Below are positions 44,447-55,055 of a stretch of DNA of 60,000 bases, one piece after another; position 1 is the first letter of the stretch, and the number at the start of each line of letters is the position of its first letter. The notes under the pieces were generated by a model, which made no database searches, had not been told where the DNA came from, and was given only the letters and a program-made list of their open reading frames with translations. The stretch is from contig NC_079881.1 in NCBI RefSeq assembly GCF_029227915.1, positions 21,801,501 to 21,861,500 of the forward strand, written 5' to 3'. The position numbers and the translations under genes are program-made. This DNA comes from Hydractinia symbiolongicarpus (lineage: Eukaryota > Cnidaria > Hydrozoa > Anthoathecata > Hydractiniidae).

Positions 44447-44551
44447 ATCACTAACATACTGCCAAGCAGTGAGCGGGATTCGATCCGCTGTTCCCAGAAG
44501 TGGGAGCCGCAGACCGACCCACTACACTACGTGCGCCAATATGTTAGTGAT
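44447..44551 (-). mobile_element. tRNA-like sequence inside 12-bp inverted repeats (SINE-like)
   Basis: On the minus strand GGCGCACGTAGTGTAGTGGG could hold an A box, a CTCCCACTTCTGGGAA stem-loop stands in anticodon position, and GCGGATCGAATCCCGC forms a good T arm with a B box (GGATCGAATCC). The acceptor stem does not close, so this is unlikely to be a working tRNA. The block is flanked by ATCACTAACATA and its complement TATGTTAGTGAT, unusual for a SINE. Confidence 0.5.
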
Positions 44552-45248
44552 TGACTCAGATAGTTTATCCAGATGGTGTGTAACAAAGACGGTCACGAAC
44601 AACTTGGGCCAGTTGGTTGAATGAAATATGCATCGCAACCTTCCGATTAGCTTTTTTACTAGCATCGCGAAAATTTAGCAACATTAGGTAAACCCCAACG
44701 TGCTGGTATCAGAAGAACGTACACATTGTGACAAAGTGTTTGATTGAAGCAGCAACTTGCATTTAAAGTAACACATTGCTACTTTGGGTACATCTTCGCT
44801 TCCCTTAATGGGCTCTCGTGACCCACACGCAAAAGTTATATCCGCCAACAAATTGAATGCACCGCAAATTTTAATTTACTTTAGTTCAATTCACCTTGAA
44901 GCGCCTTTAATGGGCGGCCATAATAGGGTACTAGATAAAGTATCTAAAAATATTTAACTATATACAATCACGGGATATCATAAAGTTGGTGGCGAATGCA
45001 TGGGTCGATTGCAAAATAGCTGAAAAATAATTTTTAAAAAGGTTTTATCTATATATTTTAAACCATTAAGCATCAACATTTGGTTTTTACAAAAGTATAT
45101 CGAAAATTAAGGCCATTGCCGTTTTTTTACAGCGCAGAAAAGTTAAATCTTTACTTTGTGTCCTTCCTTAATCTTTGCCTGCATGCAATGTTCAACAATT
45201 TCAATAATGTGTTAAGATAGTGCTGCCAGTTCCTTCTGTGGTATAATA

Positions 45249-45308
45249 ACTTTGTTAAGAAGTTTCAATCTAAAGGTTAGCCTTTAGATTGAAACTTTTA
45301 ATAAAGTT
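45249..45308. repeat. Hairpin with about 28-bp arms
   Basis: Inner arms AAGTTTCAATCTAAAGG and CCTTTAGATTGAAACTT (45260-45276, 45281-45297) are perfect around TTAG, and outer AACTTTGTTA pairs with TAATAAAGTT nearly completely. Confidence 0.9.
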
Positions 45309-46835
45309 AAATAACAATAGCCATTTTGTGACTGTAGGTAGTGGACTGAACTGTTAGATGATCCTCCTGTATATTAAACACCTGTTCTTTAAATCAACCT
45401 TCATGTTATAAATTAACAATAGCTATAGGTACAATCTTGTACAAAATATTGAGGTAAAGGCAGTTCTTTCGTCATTTCTCAAATATAAAAAAATTCATCA
45501 ATTTTGCACAGTTCAATAATTTTGCACACACGTAGACCAGGCCAGTAGCGTTTAAAGTTTTCTAGTTGCATTCTCCAGCACGTTTGTACACCAAAATAGT
45601 CCACATGGTAACTTCAGCAACAGTTACCACCTTTAAGAAGTTTTAACTAAAAACCTAAGCTCTAATTCCATTCTGAGCCTTGACAAGTGAAGTTTTAAAG
45701 TTTTAAACGGGTAAATCTAATATAGAAGTAGCCTCCGCAATTAGTAGCGAACTTCCAAATTAGTTAACTAGTCTCAACGTATTTTTACCAAGGTGGTAGG
45801 TAACTGATGTATCTAGACCTACTACTGACAAGGTCTAACACAAGAACAACCGAAAAATGTTGACTTACTGTTGTGAAAATAGAAGAAAGGGTTTATCAAA
45901 TAAAAAGATCTAAAATCAAGTTCAGTCGAAGGAAAACCACAACATTTTTATAGAGCCTACTTTCTAATTACATTCTTAACTGACAAACGGGTATGGTGGC
46001 AATATATTTACTTCGCTGACTGTGCAAATTTATGATTTACTAATTTTCCGTTGAAAGGTAAATGATCGTACAGGGACGATTTAAATTTTTGTTCGAAATT
46101 TTTCGAACAAAACGTGGCGTGGCGCGAAATTAGACTGTTAACAAGTTAATTTTTAGTGAGAAGGAATGAGAAAAAAATGCTTGTTTTTCATCTTCAATGT
46201 GTATTTAAAATAAATATTCTTTGAATGATTATTTTAAGTTTTTAAATAATACAGAAATGTGGGTATTTCATGTATCCTTTATTACCGACTATTAAAAAAA
46301 TGTGATTTAACTATATTATATGATTGATGACTTCAAATTTTATTTATTAGAATGTTTACAGTCACACTTTTTTTAAAGAATAACATTTATTTGTTTTTTT
46401 AGTTTGCAAGAAAAATCTTTGCGAAATGGTGTTAGTAACTTTTTTGCTGAAAATAGTTCTAGCAAAAGGCTGTCGTATGATTCACAAATCTCCCCAAATT
46501 ATTAATTGATTTGGGCGCAAAGCAGCTGTTGCTAACAACTAACATTCTCTATGCTCACTGGCAAATAGACTAGCTATACTACCAAGCTACCTAGCCAGGC
46601 AGGTTAATTTCCAAATAAAGTACGACTGAACTCTCCAGTAGAAATAAATAACTCATTTTTGCAGTCGGAAAACTCGATGTTAAATTTACAAAAATTTTGC
46701 GTTAAATTTCAGGTTGCTTATCTTGATATTGATATTGGTATTTACTTATCAAATGTACTTTCTTTTAAAAAATAACTAAAGATGTTGCCAAAAAGAAATT
46801 AAGCTGACAACAATACACCAATCGTACTCTTCTGT

Positions 46836-46905
46836 GGTGCATGGCCTTGCGGTTATTGAGTTTGCTTTGTAATTACGGTCCATGGTTTGGTAAACAGCGC
46901 GGGCA
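46836..46905 (+). mobile_element. Possible tRNA-derived SINE remnant
   Basis: GCATGGCCTTGCGGTTATTG then GTTTGCTTTGTAATTACGG has the order of an A box and anticodon arm, but the B box region (GGTCCATGGTTTG) is degraded. Confidence 0.3.
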
Positions 46906-47135
46906 TGTTTAGCAAGTGCATTTACGACAGTCCATGCCATGTGGAGGAAATTGCGTACATAGTGCCGGTGTACACTTAATGTATACATTTTTAAGGCAGG
47001 ACCCACATTAAAAACAGTGTTTTAACAGTGTAGTGGCTATATCCTGCATTTTTGAGGACATTTCAGTCCGCGAACAATTTTTTCGTTACCATAATTTCTT
47101 TTACTCCATTTACATTCACTTTGTATAATATTTAG

Positions 47136-48374
47136 CTACTTTTTTAATACGCAAAAACGATTTCTATACAAATGTGTGTTTATAAGAGTAATTAAAACCA
47201 AAATAAGAAATGCCAGTGAGATTGAGTACCACTCAATACTGAAGAAAAACATTCCAGCCAATGGTTGCGCGATTACACCGGATACAGAAAAACAAAAATA
47301 GTTTATTCCCTGTCCTGTTGCCTTTAAATGTATGGGAAGGTGCGAACCAATGACTGAAGTAATCAAGACATTCGAAGCAACCCATAGGAATGTGTAGGAA
47401 TACACACCAGCACATACCACTAGATAGCAAACATATTTTCTTGTTATAATGGTAGTGATGGCAACTCCAGTCATCAAGATAACTTGAACCAAGAGCATGA
47501 TGATCGTGAGTACCAATTCGTTCATGTAGCTAGTAATCAGTGGAATGGCAAATAATATCAAAATTTTGGCAAGAAAAGATGCGAGGATTACTAAGCTACC
47601 GCATTTTGTGGGACAGCTGAAACATTCGGATAATATTGACTGAGTGAATATACTAAATGAAAAGAATGTTCCTGTCACTAATATTTGCAAGATAAACATT
47701 AATAAAAGGAAATAATTGCTCAAGAAATAGCTAAAATGACTCCAATTGAATTTTGGCTTTCTTTCATCCGTAGTGTCTTGGAAAGTGACATCTCTCAGTG
47801 CGATGTGAACAACTAAAAAAACGATTATACACGCCGACGCACATATCAATGGTGGTGCAGTAGCTGCGTTAATATTAACACTTCCAATCTGAGAGTTCAA
47901 ATCAGGTAACGCCCAAAAATTAAGCAAAGAACCAATGGTAGTAGCCAGTGAATCAAATATTTGACTGAAAGATAATTCTTTCGTTACTTTAGAAGCATCT
48001 CTTGAAATTTCAGCATACACAAGCACTGAGGAAGAAGGAAAAAATCCAGAAATGATTTGGCCTGCTATAGCTACTGTTGGTGTGTTGGCGCATGCGTATA
48101 TGATATAGCCAGATATTGAGCAGAAAGTAAGGAAGGAAAATATAACTTTAAACTGTCTGGTCCGATCGTAAAGTAATCCAACAATCAAGGAGCCTAAGAA
48201 AGTTGAGCATGTAAATGCACCTGAATTGATACCCATGTAGTAGGTAGCCATATTCTCGTCTTTTAGCATGCTAAAATATTTTAAATTGATGGTCGGTATC
48301 ATCAACCCGAAGTCAAAACCTCTCAAAAATAATATGGCTGCTAGAGCAACACGTTTCCTTGAGACGTCTGACAT
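47136..48374 (-). CDS. Major facilitator superfamily transporter, 412 aa, intronless
   Basis: A polytopic membrane carrier of about 12 hydrophobic segments. TM1 is at about 9-27 and TM2 at about 47-68; the loop after TM2 carries GLLYDRTRQF (66-75), the MFS motif A between TM2 and TM3. TM4-TM5 contains GQIISGFFPSSSVLVYAEIS, and a central loop (about 195-210) separates two halves. C-terminal half has GQGINYFCFSVSGVIAQPLAG. The N-terminal half resembles MFSD8/CLN7-type and related SPX-MFS carriers, but the match is too loose for a substrate. Length is usual for the family. The whole reading frame is in one exon in a genome whose other large genes are split, so a retrocopy or an intron-poor family is possible. 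No stops or shifts. Confidence 0.88.
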   Translation of the reverse strand: MSDVSRKRVALAAILFLRGFDFGLMIPTINLKYFSMLKDENMATYYMGINSGAFTCSTFLGSLIVGLLYDRTRQFKVIFSFLTFCSISGYIIYACANTPTVAIAGQIISGFFPSSSVLVYAEISRDASKVTKELSFSQIFDSLATTIGSLLNFWALPDLNSQIGSVNINAATAPPLICASACIIVFLVVHIALRDVTFQDTTDERKPKFNWSHFSYFLSNYFLLLMFILQILVTGTFFSFSIFTQSILSECFSCPTKCGSLVILASFLAKILILFAIPLITSYMNELVLTIIMLLVQVILMTGVAITTIITRKYVCYLVVCAGVYSYTFLWVASNVLITSVIGSHLPIHLKATGQGINYFCFSVSGVIAQPLAGMFFFSIEWYSISLAFLILVLITLINTHLYRNRFCVLKK

Positions 48375-48600
48375 TTTCTCGTTCTTTCTTTTTTGCCAAT
48401 GATGATATCATGAAAAGTATAACTCTAAAGTATTTTTGTCACGTTGTCATACGCTTGTCACATCTCACTTTGCTGCACTATCGCTCAGAAATATTATTTG
48501 TTAGAAAGAATAAATAAGACATTTGAATTAAAGTTATCAATATTATCTTTCCTTACTATAGAGAGTAATTAGAGAAAATTAAAAAAATAAACTAAATTAA

Positions 48601-48665
48601 TTGTTGGTTGCTCAGTGGTTTAGAAAAGCGGCATTTGTGATGTTAGCAAGATGATGATCGGAAAT
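48601..48665 (+). mobile_element. Possible tRNA-derived SINE head
   Basis: GTTGGTTGCTCAGTGGTTTA matches an internal A box well; the rest GCGGCATTTGTGATGTTAGC resembles an anticodon arm, and no convincing B box follows. Confidence 0.35.
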
Positions 48666-48800
48666 GGAGTTTATTTCCGCCTCTGTGAAGGAGTGTGCAT
48701 AATAAGCATGCAGAGTAGGATAGGGGCAGGATTTAAAAAAAAAGATTAAGGAAGGTGTTCTTTCTGTATTTTACTCAAATGATTGCGTCATTGCATGAAA

Positions 48801-49163
48801 TTATCCAGTTATCGATGATGGTTTCTTTCGAGCATACAAAAGGATAAAATATGATTTTGCAAATAGTTTAGATGCTTTTATTACGTAACACACGACCCAG
48901 TGGGCACGGGAACGTTTTTTTAACGTCCAAATAACGTCATTTCGATCGTTATGTGCCCACTGGGGACATGTCTCAAAATATTTTTCATTTGTCGTTTGTT
49001 CGCACTTGCAATTACGGGTAAGAAAATCCTGACCATTGTCAGATTTTCTATGAACAAAATATCCACATGAGAGCAACATGTAAATCGCGAGCGTGCCAGC
49101 ACAAGCTGCATACAAACCGCCACGAACCATCACAAAATATATAAAAGCAACAAGATCAACCAA
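48801..49163 (-). CDS. Unsupported short frame with one membrane segment, interrupted by a MITE
   Basis: From an internal Met near 49130 the frame reads MVRGGLYAACAGTLAIYMLL and SCGYFVHRKSDNGQDF, a plausible single membrane span with a basic flank, then CKCEQTTNEKYFETC. The last third is sequence of the small inverted-repeat element at 48896-48964. A TTTTGTAG lies just before 49163 and could be a splice acceptor. No homologue recognised. Could be an exon or chance. Confidence 0.22.
   Translation of the reverse strand: MVDLVAFIYFVMVRGGLYAACAGTLAIYMLLSCGYFVHRKSDNGQDFLTRNCKCEQTTNEKYFETCPQWAHNDRNDVIWTLKKRSRAHWVVCYVIKASKLFAKSYFILLYARKKPSSITG
48896..48964. mobile_element. 69-bp MITE with 12-bp perfect inverted ends
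   Basis: CCCAGTGGGCAC at the left, GTGCCCACTGGG at the right, with several AACGT words between them. Too small to code; the symmetrical ends mark an inserted inverted-repeat element. Confidence 0.85.
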
Positions 49164-49199
49164 CAGCTACAAAAGCACATGCGAGCCACTGTGAACCAC

Positions 49200-50490
49200 A
49201 TTGCTTTTTTCAGAAGATCTTCGCAAGAGAAACATGCGCAGATGTATTAAAATTAGCCATTGAGTTATGGAATAAAATGAAATGACAACATATGCAGATT
49301 TTTCAATCTTAACCTTCTTTTGCGAGCTTTATCTCGCAAAACTTTCAAAATCTTCTAGCATAAACTATATGGGGTCATTTACATAAAAATAAGTTGTTGC
49401 ATTGTTTGTTCACAACGATAGGGTAAAAAAAGGTCTTTCGTATAATTTCTTGCTTTGACGCCAAACAATTTTTTTTTTCATTTTAGCAGAGAGTTTGAAA
49501 AACTTCGAAATAGTAAATCGCGAATACTTTCCAGTCCGTGGATGCGCTAAAGTTTATCCAAACAATTTCGCGAGTTTTTATACTGTCTATGATTGTAGTA
49601 AATGCTTTTCGGCATGTTAAAATGAAAATCAAAACTTCTGATTAGAATCTTTTTGCTTTTTTCTAGTTTAACATATTCACATTAGGAAATAGATGAATTG
49701 AAAAAAGAACAGGTGAAAACTGCAACATGTATGAATATGTTGGTGTTAATTTTCATGCGTGTTACTTAAAGCTAAACGCAAGGAAAAAAAAATCGCTTCA
49801 ATTTGCAGTAAGCTTATTTACCAACTGGTGGCCTTGTTGGATGGTCTTGGTTTTGCAGACACCGAGTCATGCCAGAGACTATAAAAGTGTGACTCGATCA
49901 TTTCTGCTTAACGTTCAGCATAAGAAAAAATTGATATCTTAGGTGGTTGTCTAGTTGAGCGGTTGTTGTGCTTGCACGGCTTTCGTAGTTCAAATGGGAG
50001 CTTTAAATGCATCCTGGGTAAATAGTAGTGATAATAACAATAAGTGCAAAGTGATGGTCCGAGTCTAAATTTATCATAAAATAAGAACAATTCCGGATGT
50101 GTCTCTTGCAATATTCTCTCTCAAATATATGCGGTCTTCATAACAACAATTTTATACCAACAGGACTCTTAGATAATGCCGAAAATTAAGACTAGTTTCC
50201 CTATTCAGAACAAATCAGGCTGAAGAAGGTCTCGACAAATAAGAAAGGAGGCCTATAAACTCTTTTATTAACATTTTTTTTGCATCCGCTGAACTAGATC
50301 GTTTCTAAGAGAAAGTCCATCACAACTCTTACATGTTGCCAATATAATATATATTAACAAATTATATTAACAAATTTGCAAAATAATTATTCAGTTCTTT
50401 AATAATTCAACGTTTTTTACAATGTGAGAAAATGTGAGAACGGAAAAAATATATTCCACAATTCTTTAAAAAGTGAATTTAGGTGGAAGG
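49200..50490. other. No gene seen
   Basis: Upstream side of the second acidic protein gene; contains a possible SINE head at 49945-50010. Confidence 0.5.
49945..50010 (+). mobile_element. Possible tRNA-derived SINE remnant
   Basis: GTGGTTGTCTAGTTGAGCGG (A box like), TGCTTGCACGGCTTTCG (anticodon arm like) and GTAGTTCAAATGGGAGC (B box like) are in tRNA order and spacing. Confidence 0.4.
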
Positions 50491-50499
50491 GAAACAAAA

Positions 50500-50733
50500 A
50501 TGGGATGCTTCATGGTAACTATTGTTTTGTTGCAGTGCTACGCATATTCCCTACCTCAAACAGAAAATAATGATGTGAGGAATCAAATGATATCACAAAG
50601 CAATACGGACTTAATAAGAGACTTAACCGTTCCACATCCCTTTTCAACTTATGGAGAATACAAAAACATATGCAAGCTGATTGAAATAGGTTATTATAAA
50701 GACGATGATGATGAATTTGATTGCGATACATAA
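50500..50733 (+). CDS. Small secreted acidic protein (family B, copy 2), 77 aa
   Basis: ATG at 50500 in the context AAAAATGG, the same as copy 1. Signal peptide MGCFMVTIVLLQCYAYSLP, then a polar stretch, VPHPFSTYGEYKNICKL and an Asp-rich end GYYKDDDDEFDCDT. Alignment to the 42431-42745 protein is clear at the signal peptide, the TYG motif and the Tyr/Asp-rich end. Copy 2 lacks the Glu run and has two cysteines that copy 1 does not have. It lies 8 kb away in the same orientation with a transporter gene and element DNA between. Function unknown. Confidence 0.68.
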   Translation: MGCFMVTIVLLQCYAYSLPQTENNDVRNQMISQSNTDLIRDLTVPHPFSTYGEYKNICKLIEIGYYKDDDDEFDCDT

Positions 50734-51354
50734 CATTTTTACAAGAGAATGTTTTAGAGAACCTAAAGTTGTAATAATATTAGTCAGACGTAAAATCGGG
50801 TGTCGCAATCTATCCATACAGGTGAATGAATTCAATATTTGATTACAGCAAATCAAATAAACCAAACTAATTTATTAAAAATAAACTTTGAAATGTAATT
50901 GTGTACGCTCAAACATTTTGTACTGTTGTTTAAATTCTTAGTACTGTTACCACAGGGGAGGGGTGTAATCAAACGCTGAAATTGTTTGACTTTTTCTAAC
51001 TGGAAAATCTTTGTACTTCGCGGAGGTATTACAGGGTGCAACTTTTTGTAAATTTTAATGAGTGCTACATGTCTGAGCGTTGTAACATAATCTATCGGTA
51101 AATATTATTTAACACAAGTCTGTTCGTTACCAAGTGTTTACAAGGGGATCCTAGAGATAACATACAGACCAGATAATGAAGGCTGTATCATCAGTTATGC
51201 ATAAGAAATCTAAATTTATTGATAAATTGTGAGAATGGCTGAGTTTAGTCATGTGTGATGTCTTTCCTGATGTCCATGATGTCTTTGACTTAATTCTTCA
51301 CCTAGAATCCGTTTGTATTAAAACAATAATTTATTACCGAAGCATAAGCAACTT

Positions 51355-51394
51355 TAAATTTACTTTATGCCCCTTAGGGCATAAAGTAAATTTA
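51355..51394. repeat. Hairpin with 18-bp arms
   Basis: TAAATTTACTTTATGCCC and GGGCATAAAGTAAATTTA are perfect complements around CTTA. Confidence 0.92.
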
Positions 51395-52401
51395 GTTACC
51401 TGTTAGGTAATTGAATGTAATTGAGAATAAGGAAATGACAACCGCTTGTAACTTTGTATTTATACGTTCAAACCGAAATATAAAATCAATAATAAATATA
51501 AGTTAAATGTGGAGTTGTACCCTACACTTCCCTCTCAATGCTACAGAAACTAAATAATAGAATAGCATTAAATAATAACAAGAGGAGTTGAGGCTTTAGA
51601 AATTTTTACAGCTACACGGCAAGAGATTGAATTGGTGGAGCTAGTTGTAGTAAAGAAGATCTAATCAGGTAATCCCCACTGACTTTAATCACAAAAAAAA
51701 TTGGCATCACCACCAACCATTTATTTTTGTTTAAAGTCTAAAAATACGAATGTTATAATATTCTTATTTGGAAACCTTACATGAAAACTTTTTAAAATCC
51801 AAATATTCTAGTTTCAAGGACAACTGCGTTACTTAATGTGGTTCAAGAAAAAGTCCTGATTGAATATTGGTGTACGCACCGTCTAGCAATTAAAATCTAC
51901 TTACCCAATCGGCTCACAATAGCCAGATGAAAATACGTGTTCGCAAAAAAATGATGACGTCAGGGTAAGATTGGTGATACCTGCACTAAAACGTTGTTTA
52001 AGGTGGTGAAATGCCACCCAAAGCACAGATGTTAACGAGTGTATCTCTGTCAGCCAGGAAAAACGACACATTAGACTACTCATCAACCTTGAATTAGAAA
52101 ATTAGTTTGCAGTCTCTTCCTGATCTTCAAAAAACTTTAATAACTCGTTTTTAGTATGCGAAATTGCTATACTTACTGAGTTGTTTTTATTTATCTATTA
52201 GAGCAGTCAAATTTTTAGGTCCCAGACCACCCAAATATTTAGATTTTCGCGCCATTACTTTAAAATCACCCTTACATTTCTATTAATCAGGAAAGTATAA
52301 TATCTTCCGTTATGATTGTTCTTACAATTTTTTTTTTCTTTTTTGACGCAAAAATCGGGAAAAATCGGACTTTCAGAAAATTTTTGGCATTGTAAACTAT
52401 C

Positions 52402-52432
52402 ACGCATGCGCAAAAAGCTATTGCGCATGCGT
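52402..52432. promoter_or_regulatory. Inverted pair of GCGCATGCG words
   Basis: ACGCATGCGCAA and TTGCGCATGCGT, 7 bases apart, in AT-rich DNA. Each resembles the NRF-1 palindrome. No promoter or gene start is identified next to it, so a role is unproven. Confidence 0.3.
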
Positions 52433-53509
52433 ACAAAGGTATGGTGCATGTGCAACTCAAAACCCCATGTAAATACCGGTTTTAAATCTTATTTCGGGTA
52501 AATCTCATGTCGAATTTAGAAAAAAAGAGTTAAAAGAAAAAACATTCGGACCGAATAGGGTTAATCAACATTAAGAACATTAAAAGATCTGTTTACTAAA
52601 AAATCGGTTGACTGACTATAATACATAAGTCCCAGGACAACAATCCTAAAAGGAAATGAAAATAAAAAGAAAAACCAATGTTCTAAATTTATGTATAAGT
52701 TAACTCTTTTATATTTACACAAGAAATAAAATGAAAAAAGAAATGGGCCAGCCATTTTTCTATGTTTAAATTTTCGCATATAATTCTATGTTTTTAAATA
52801 TAACAAGAACTGTTTTCTTCTGCTTTGAGCATATTCTCGGAATTTTATTTAAGCTGTGTCTTTCTCGTCGCGTTAATTTAAGAAGGCAATCTCTGCTTCT
52901 GTTTTTTCTGCCGTTATGACGTAGCCGTTCGCGTAATTCTTGACAGATTTCTATCTTCGTACGATGCGGAAACTTCAGTATTGCTGTTCTTCGAAGTGTT
53001 TCGATTTATTTCAGCGCATATAACTTGTAGCTAAAACAAAAAGTCTAGTTCTAGCTTTATCATTACACAATACTCATGGTTATCATCCGCCCGTAAAGAA
53101 TTTTCTCTGTCGAATAACTTTAGATATTTGATATCGAAAATCGGAATTATTGATAACATATTATTATTATCCTCTGCTTTTTTTATTTGAGAAAGAACTC
53201 TATTTTTATAAAACGCTCCAAGGAGAAGAATGGCGGGGGAAATGGTTTTAATCATAATATTTTTGAACGCCTTAAAAAAACTAATTGTATGGTTTCAAAT
53301 TATTAAATTGTTAAAGTTTTTGTTATGGATTTACCATGAAAATTGTTTCATAAAGAATTGCTCGAGGTATGTTATCTTAACGTAGATGAGAAAAAAGTGG
53401 TTCAATTCGGTGAAATCGGATATCGAAATTATAATGTTCGATATCCATTTCTACCTCATCAAATGTCTGTTTAATATCCTTCTTACTCAAAACAATGTTG
53501 GAAGCTTAA

Positions 53510-54415
53510 CCCTATTATACCTGAGCTTTTTTAGCCCTTGTAACCCTGGGGGGGGGAGCGCACAAAGTGCCCGCGGGTCATAAATCCTGAACCACTTGCG
53601 CTTAAGTGATGAAACTTGGCTCAATTGGAGAATGTCTTAGTACAAACTCAATCCAGGTAAAAAAATAATTTGATTACGTCATAGGGATTAGAAATGACGT
53701 CACACATGTGAAAAATGGTCATTTTCCCAATTTTTCAGTACGTTTTAATTTCTCGCGTGTTACTAATGATATGGCGTTGATTCTTGGTAGATTTGTGGAA
53801 TGAATACCAAAATATGTGTTTCACACGAAAAATAATTTTAATGACCGCATTGGGATAAAAAATGACGTCATTTCGGCAAAAAATGTCTTATTTTAACCAT
53901 AAAGATAAAAAGACCCATTCTACCAGAAATATTGATGCTCATGTCATTAAACTTGGCACATATGTAGAACAGGACATTTGAAGATAATCGAGGTAAGGAA
54001 AACAATAAAATGACGTCATTGGGATCCCAAATGACGTCAATATGCTGGATCGATATTTCCTTCAAATTTGGTCTGCTTTTTGTCCCTAGTAACTATATCT
54101 CACCTTAGCAACACCTTGGTTACCACTTAGTAACCAACATACATGTAATAAATAATTATATACCCAATGCAACATCTTATAACATTCTTACATGAATGTC
54201 AACGGTTTTCAAAGTTCCAAAAAAATTACCATTGCCCAAAAAAGCAATACCCTCACCAAAGTACAAAATTATTTGAAAAATTATTTTTTCATCAGAAGCA
54301 ATAGTAAAAGTTAGGAATAGTCACAAAATTTTAGCACTTAATCACATGTGTATCTAAAGTTATGCCTAGTCAAAAAGGCCGCGGGCACTTTGTGCCTCCC
54401 CCAGGTATAATAGGG
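53510..54415. mobile_element. Non-autonomous piggyBac-like element with TTAA flanks, 906 bp
   Basis: Begins CCCTATTATACCTG and ends with the complement CAGGTATAATAGGG, each end bordered by TTAA (53506-53509, 54416-54419), the target duplication of piggyBac transposases. Inner inverted words GCACAAAGTGCCCGCGG match on both sides; the left end has an extra block of about 25 bases. The interior is three diverged modules of about 150 bp and codes for nothing. A partial relative is at 27127. Confidence 0.9.
53695..54039. promoter_or_regulatory. Four TGACGTCA palindromes inside the TTAA element
   Basis: Exact copies at 53695-53702, 53863-53870, 54011-54018 and 54032-54039, with variants (TTACGTCA, TGACCGCA) at the matching place in the other modules. 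TGACGTCA is the consensus site of CREB/ATF bZIP factors. They come with the repeated modules, so they may only be element sequence. Confidence 0.5.
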
Positions 54416-54424
54416 TTAAAAAGG

Positions 54425-55020
54425 AAATTCCATTCGAAAAGAGAAATAACATAACAAAAACACGACAGAATTAGTTTCAATTATTTTTTCCCCTGTCATA
54501 ATTAGCCCTCTACACTCTACTCCGTCACAATTAGCAAGTCATAACGAACATGGAATTCCGGATGCAGACAACGTTGTTACTATGACTTTAGGAGAAATTC
54601 GAACCGTTTTGAATCTAATTATATAATTAGCTACGATAGTGGACAAAATTAATGAAAAAAGGCAACTGCCTATGTTTTAATAACTTTAATTCCTTTTTCA
54701 TACACGGACGAAAGGATGAAATGGTCACAACCTTGCATTTGGCAGGCTGCAGAATAGCTACTTCCTAGCACGTGTAGGTCAGGTAGAGAGCGTTTAAATA
54801 TTACATTCTATACTACACCCACACAACGAATGAATCCAAAAGAAGGTCTACGAAGGTCACGAATTTTAATTATCCAGGATTGCAAATATTTAAACGTGTC
54901 CTAATGACATTATTTTAAAGATACATGGAAAGATGTTATAAGACGGTAATATGAAAGAGAGGTAAACGAATCAGAGAAAGAAAAAGAAATAACGAATAAT
55001 AATGTCTTTAAGGATAATAT
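54425..55020. other. No gene seen
   Basis: Between the TTAA element and the last recognised exon of the membrane-protein gene. A further 3' exon of that gene is expected somewhere to the left but was not found here. Confidence 0.45.
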
Positions 55021-55023
55021 TAC

Positions 55024-55055
55024 CTCATCGAGTGTGATGGTTTGGTCCTCTTCTT
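55024..55055 (-). CDS. Membrane-protein exon: acidic segment (tentative)
   Basis: 32 bp giving E-EEDQTITLDE before the donor GAG|GTAATA. The acceptor GTCAAG was picked because it keeps the phase and gives an open, acidic reading; it lacks a strong pyrimidine tract. No stop codon, so at least one more exon follows. Confidence 0.5.

Larger units (their letters stand above)
43700..46770. other. Non-coding, with tRNA-like element and hairpin
   Basis: Apart from the features listed separately at 44447 and 45249, nothing recognised. Confidence 0.55.
50740..53500. other. No gene supported
   Basis: AT-rich, with a hairpin at 51355 and a GCGCATGCG inverted pair at 52402. The minus frame 51901-52086 ends in a good donor (GTAAGT) but its acceptor and homology are unclear. 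Confidence 0.5.

Noticed and set aside
51901-52086. Frame ending at a good GTAAGT donor on the minus strand
   Set aside because: No acceptor with matching phase and no similarity; cannot be tied to the membrane-protein gene.
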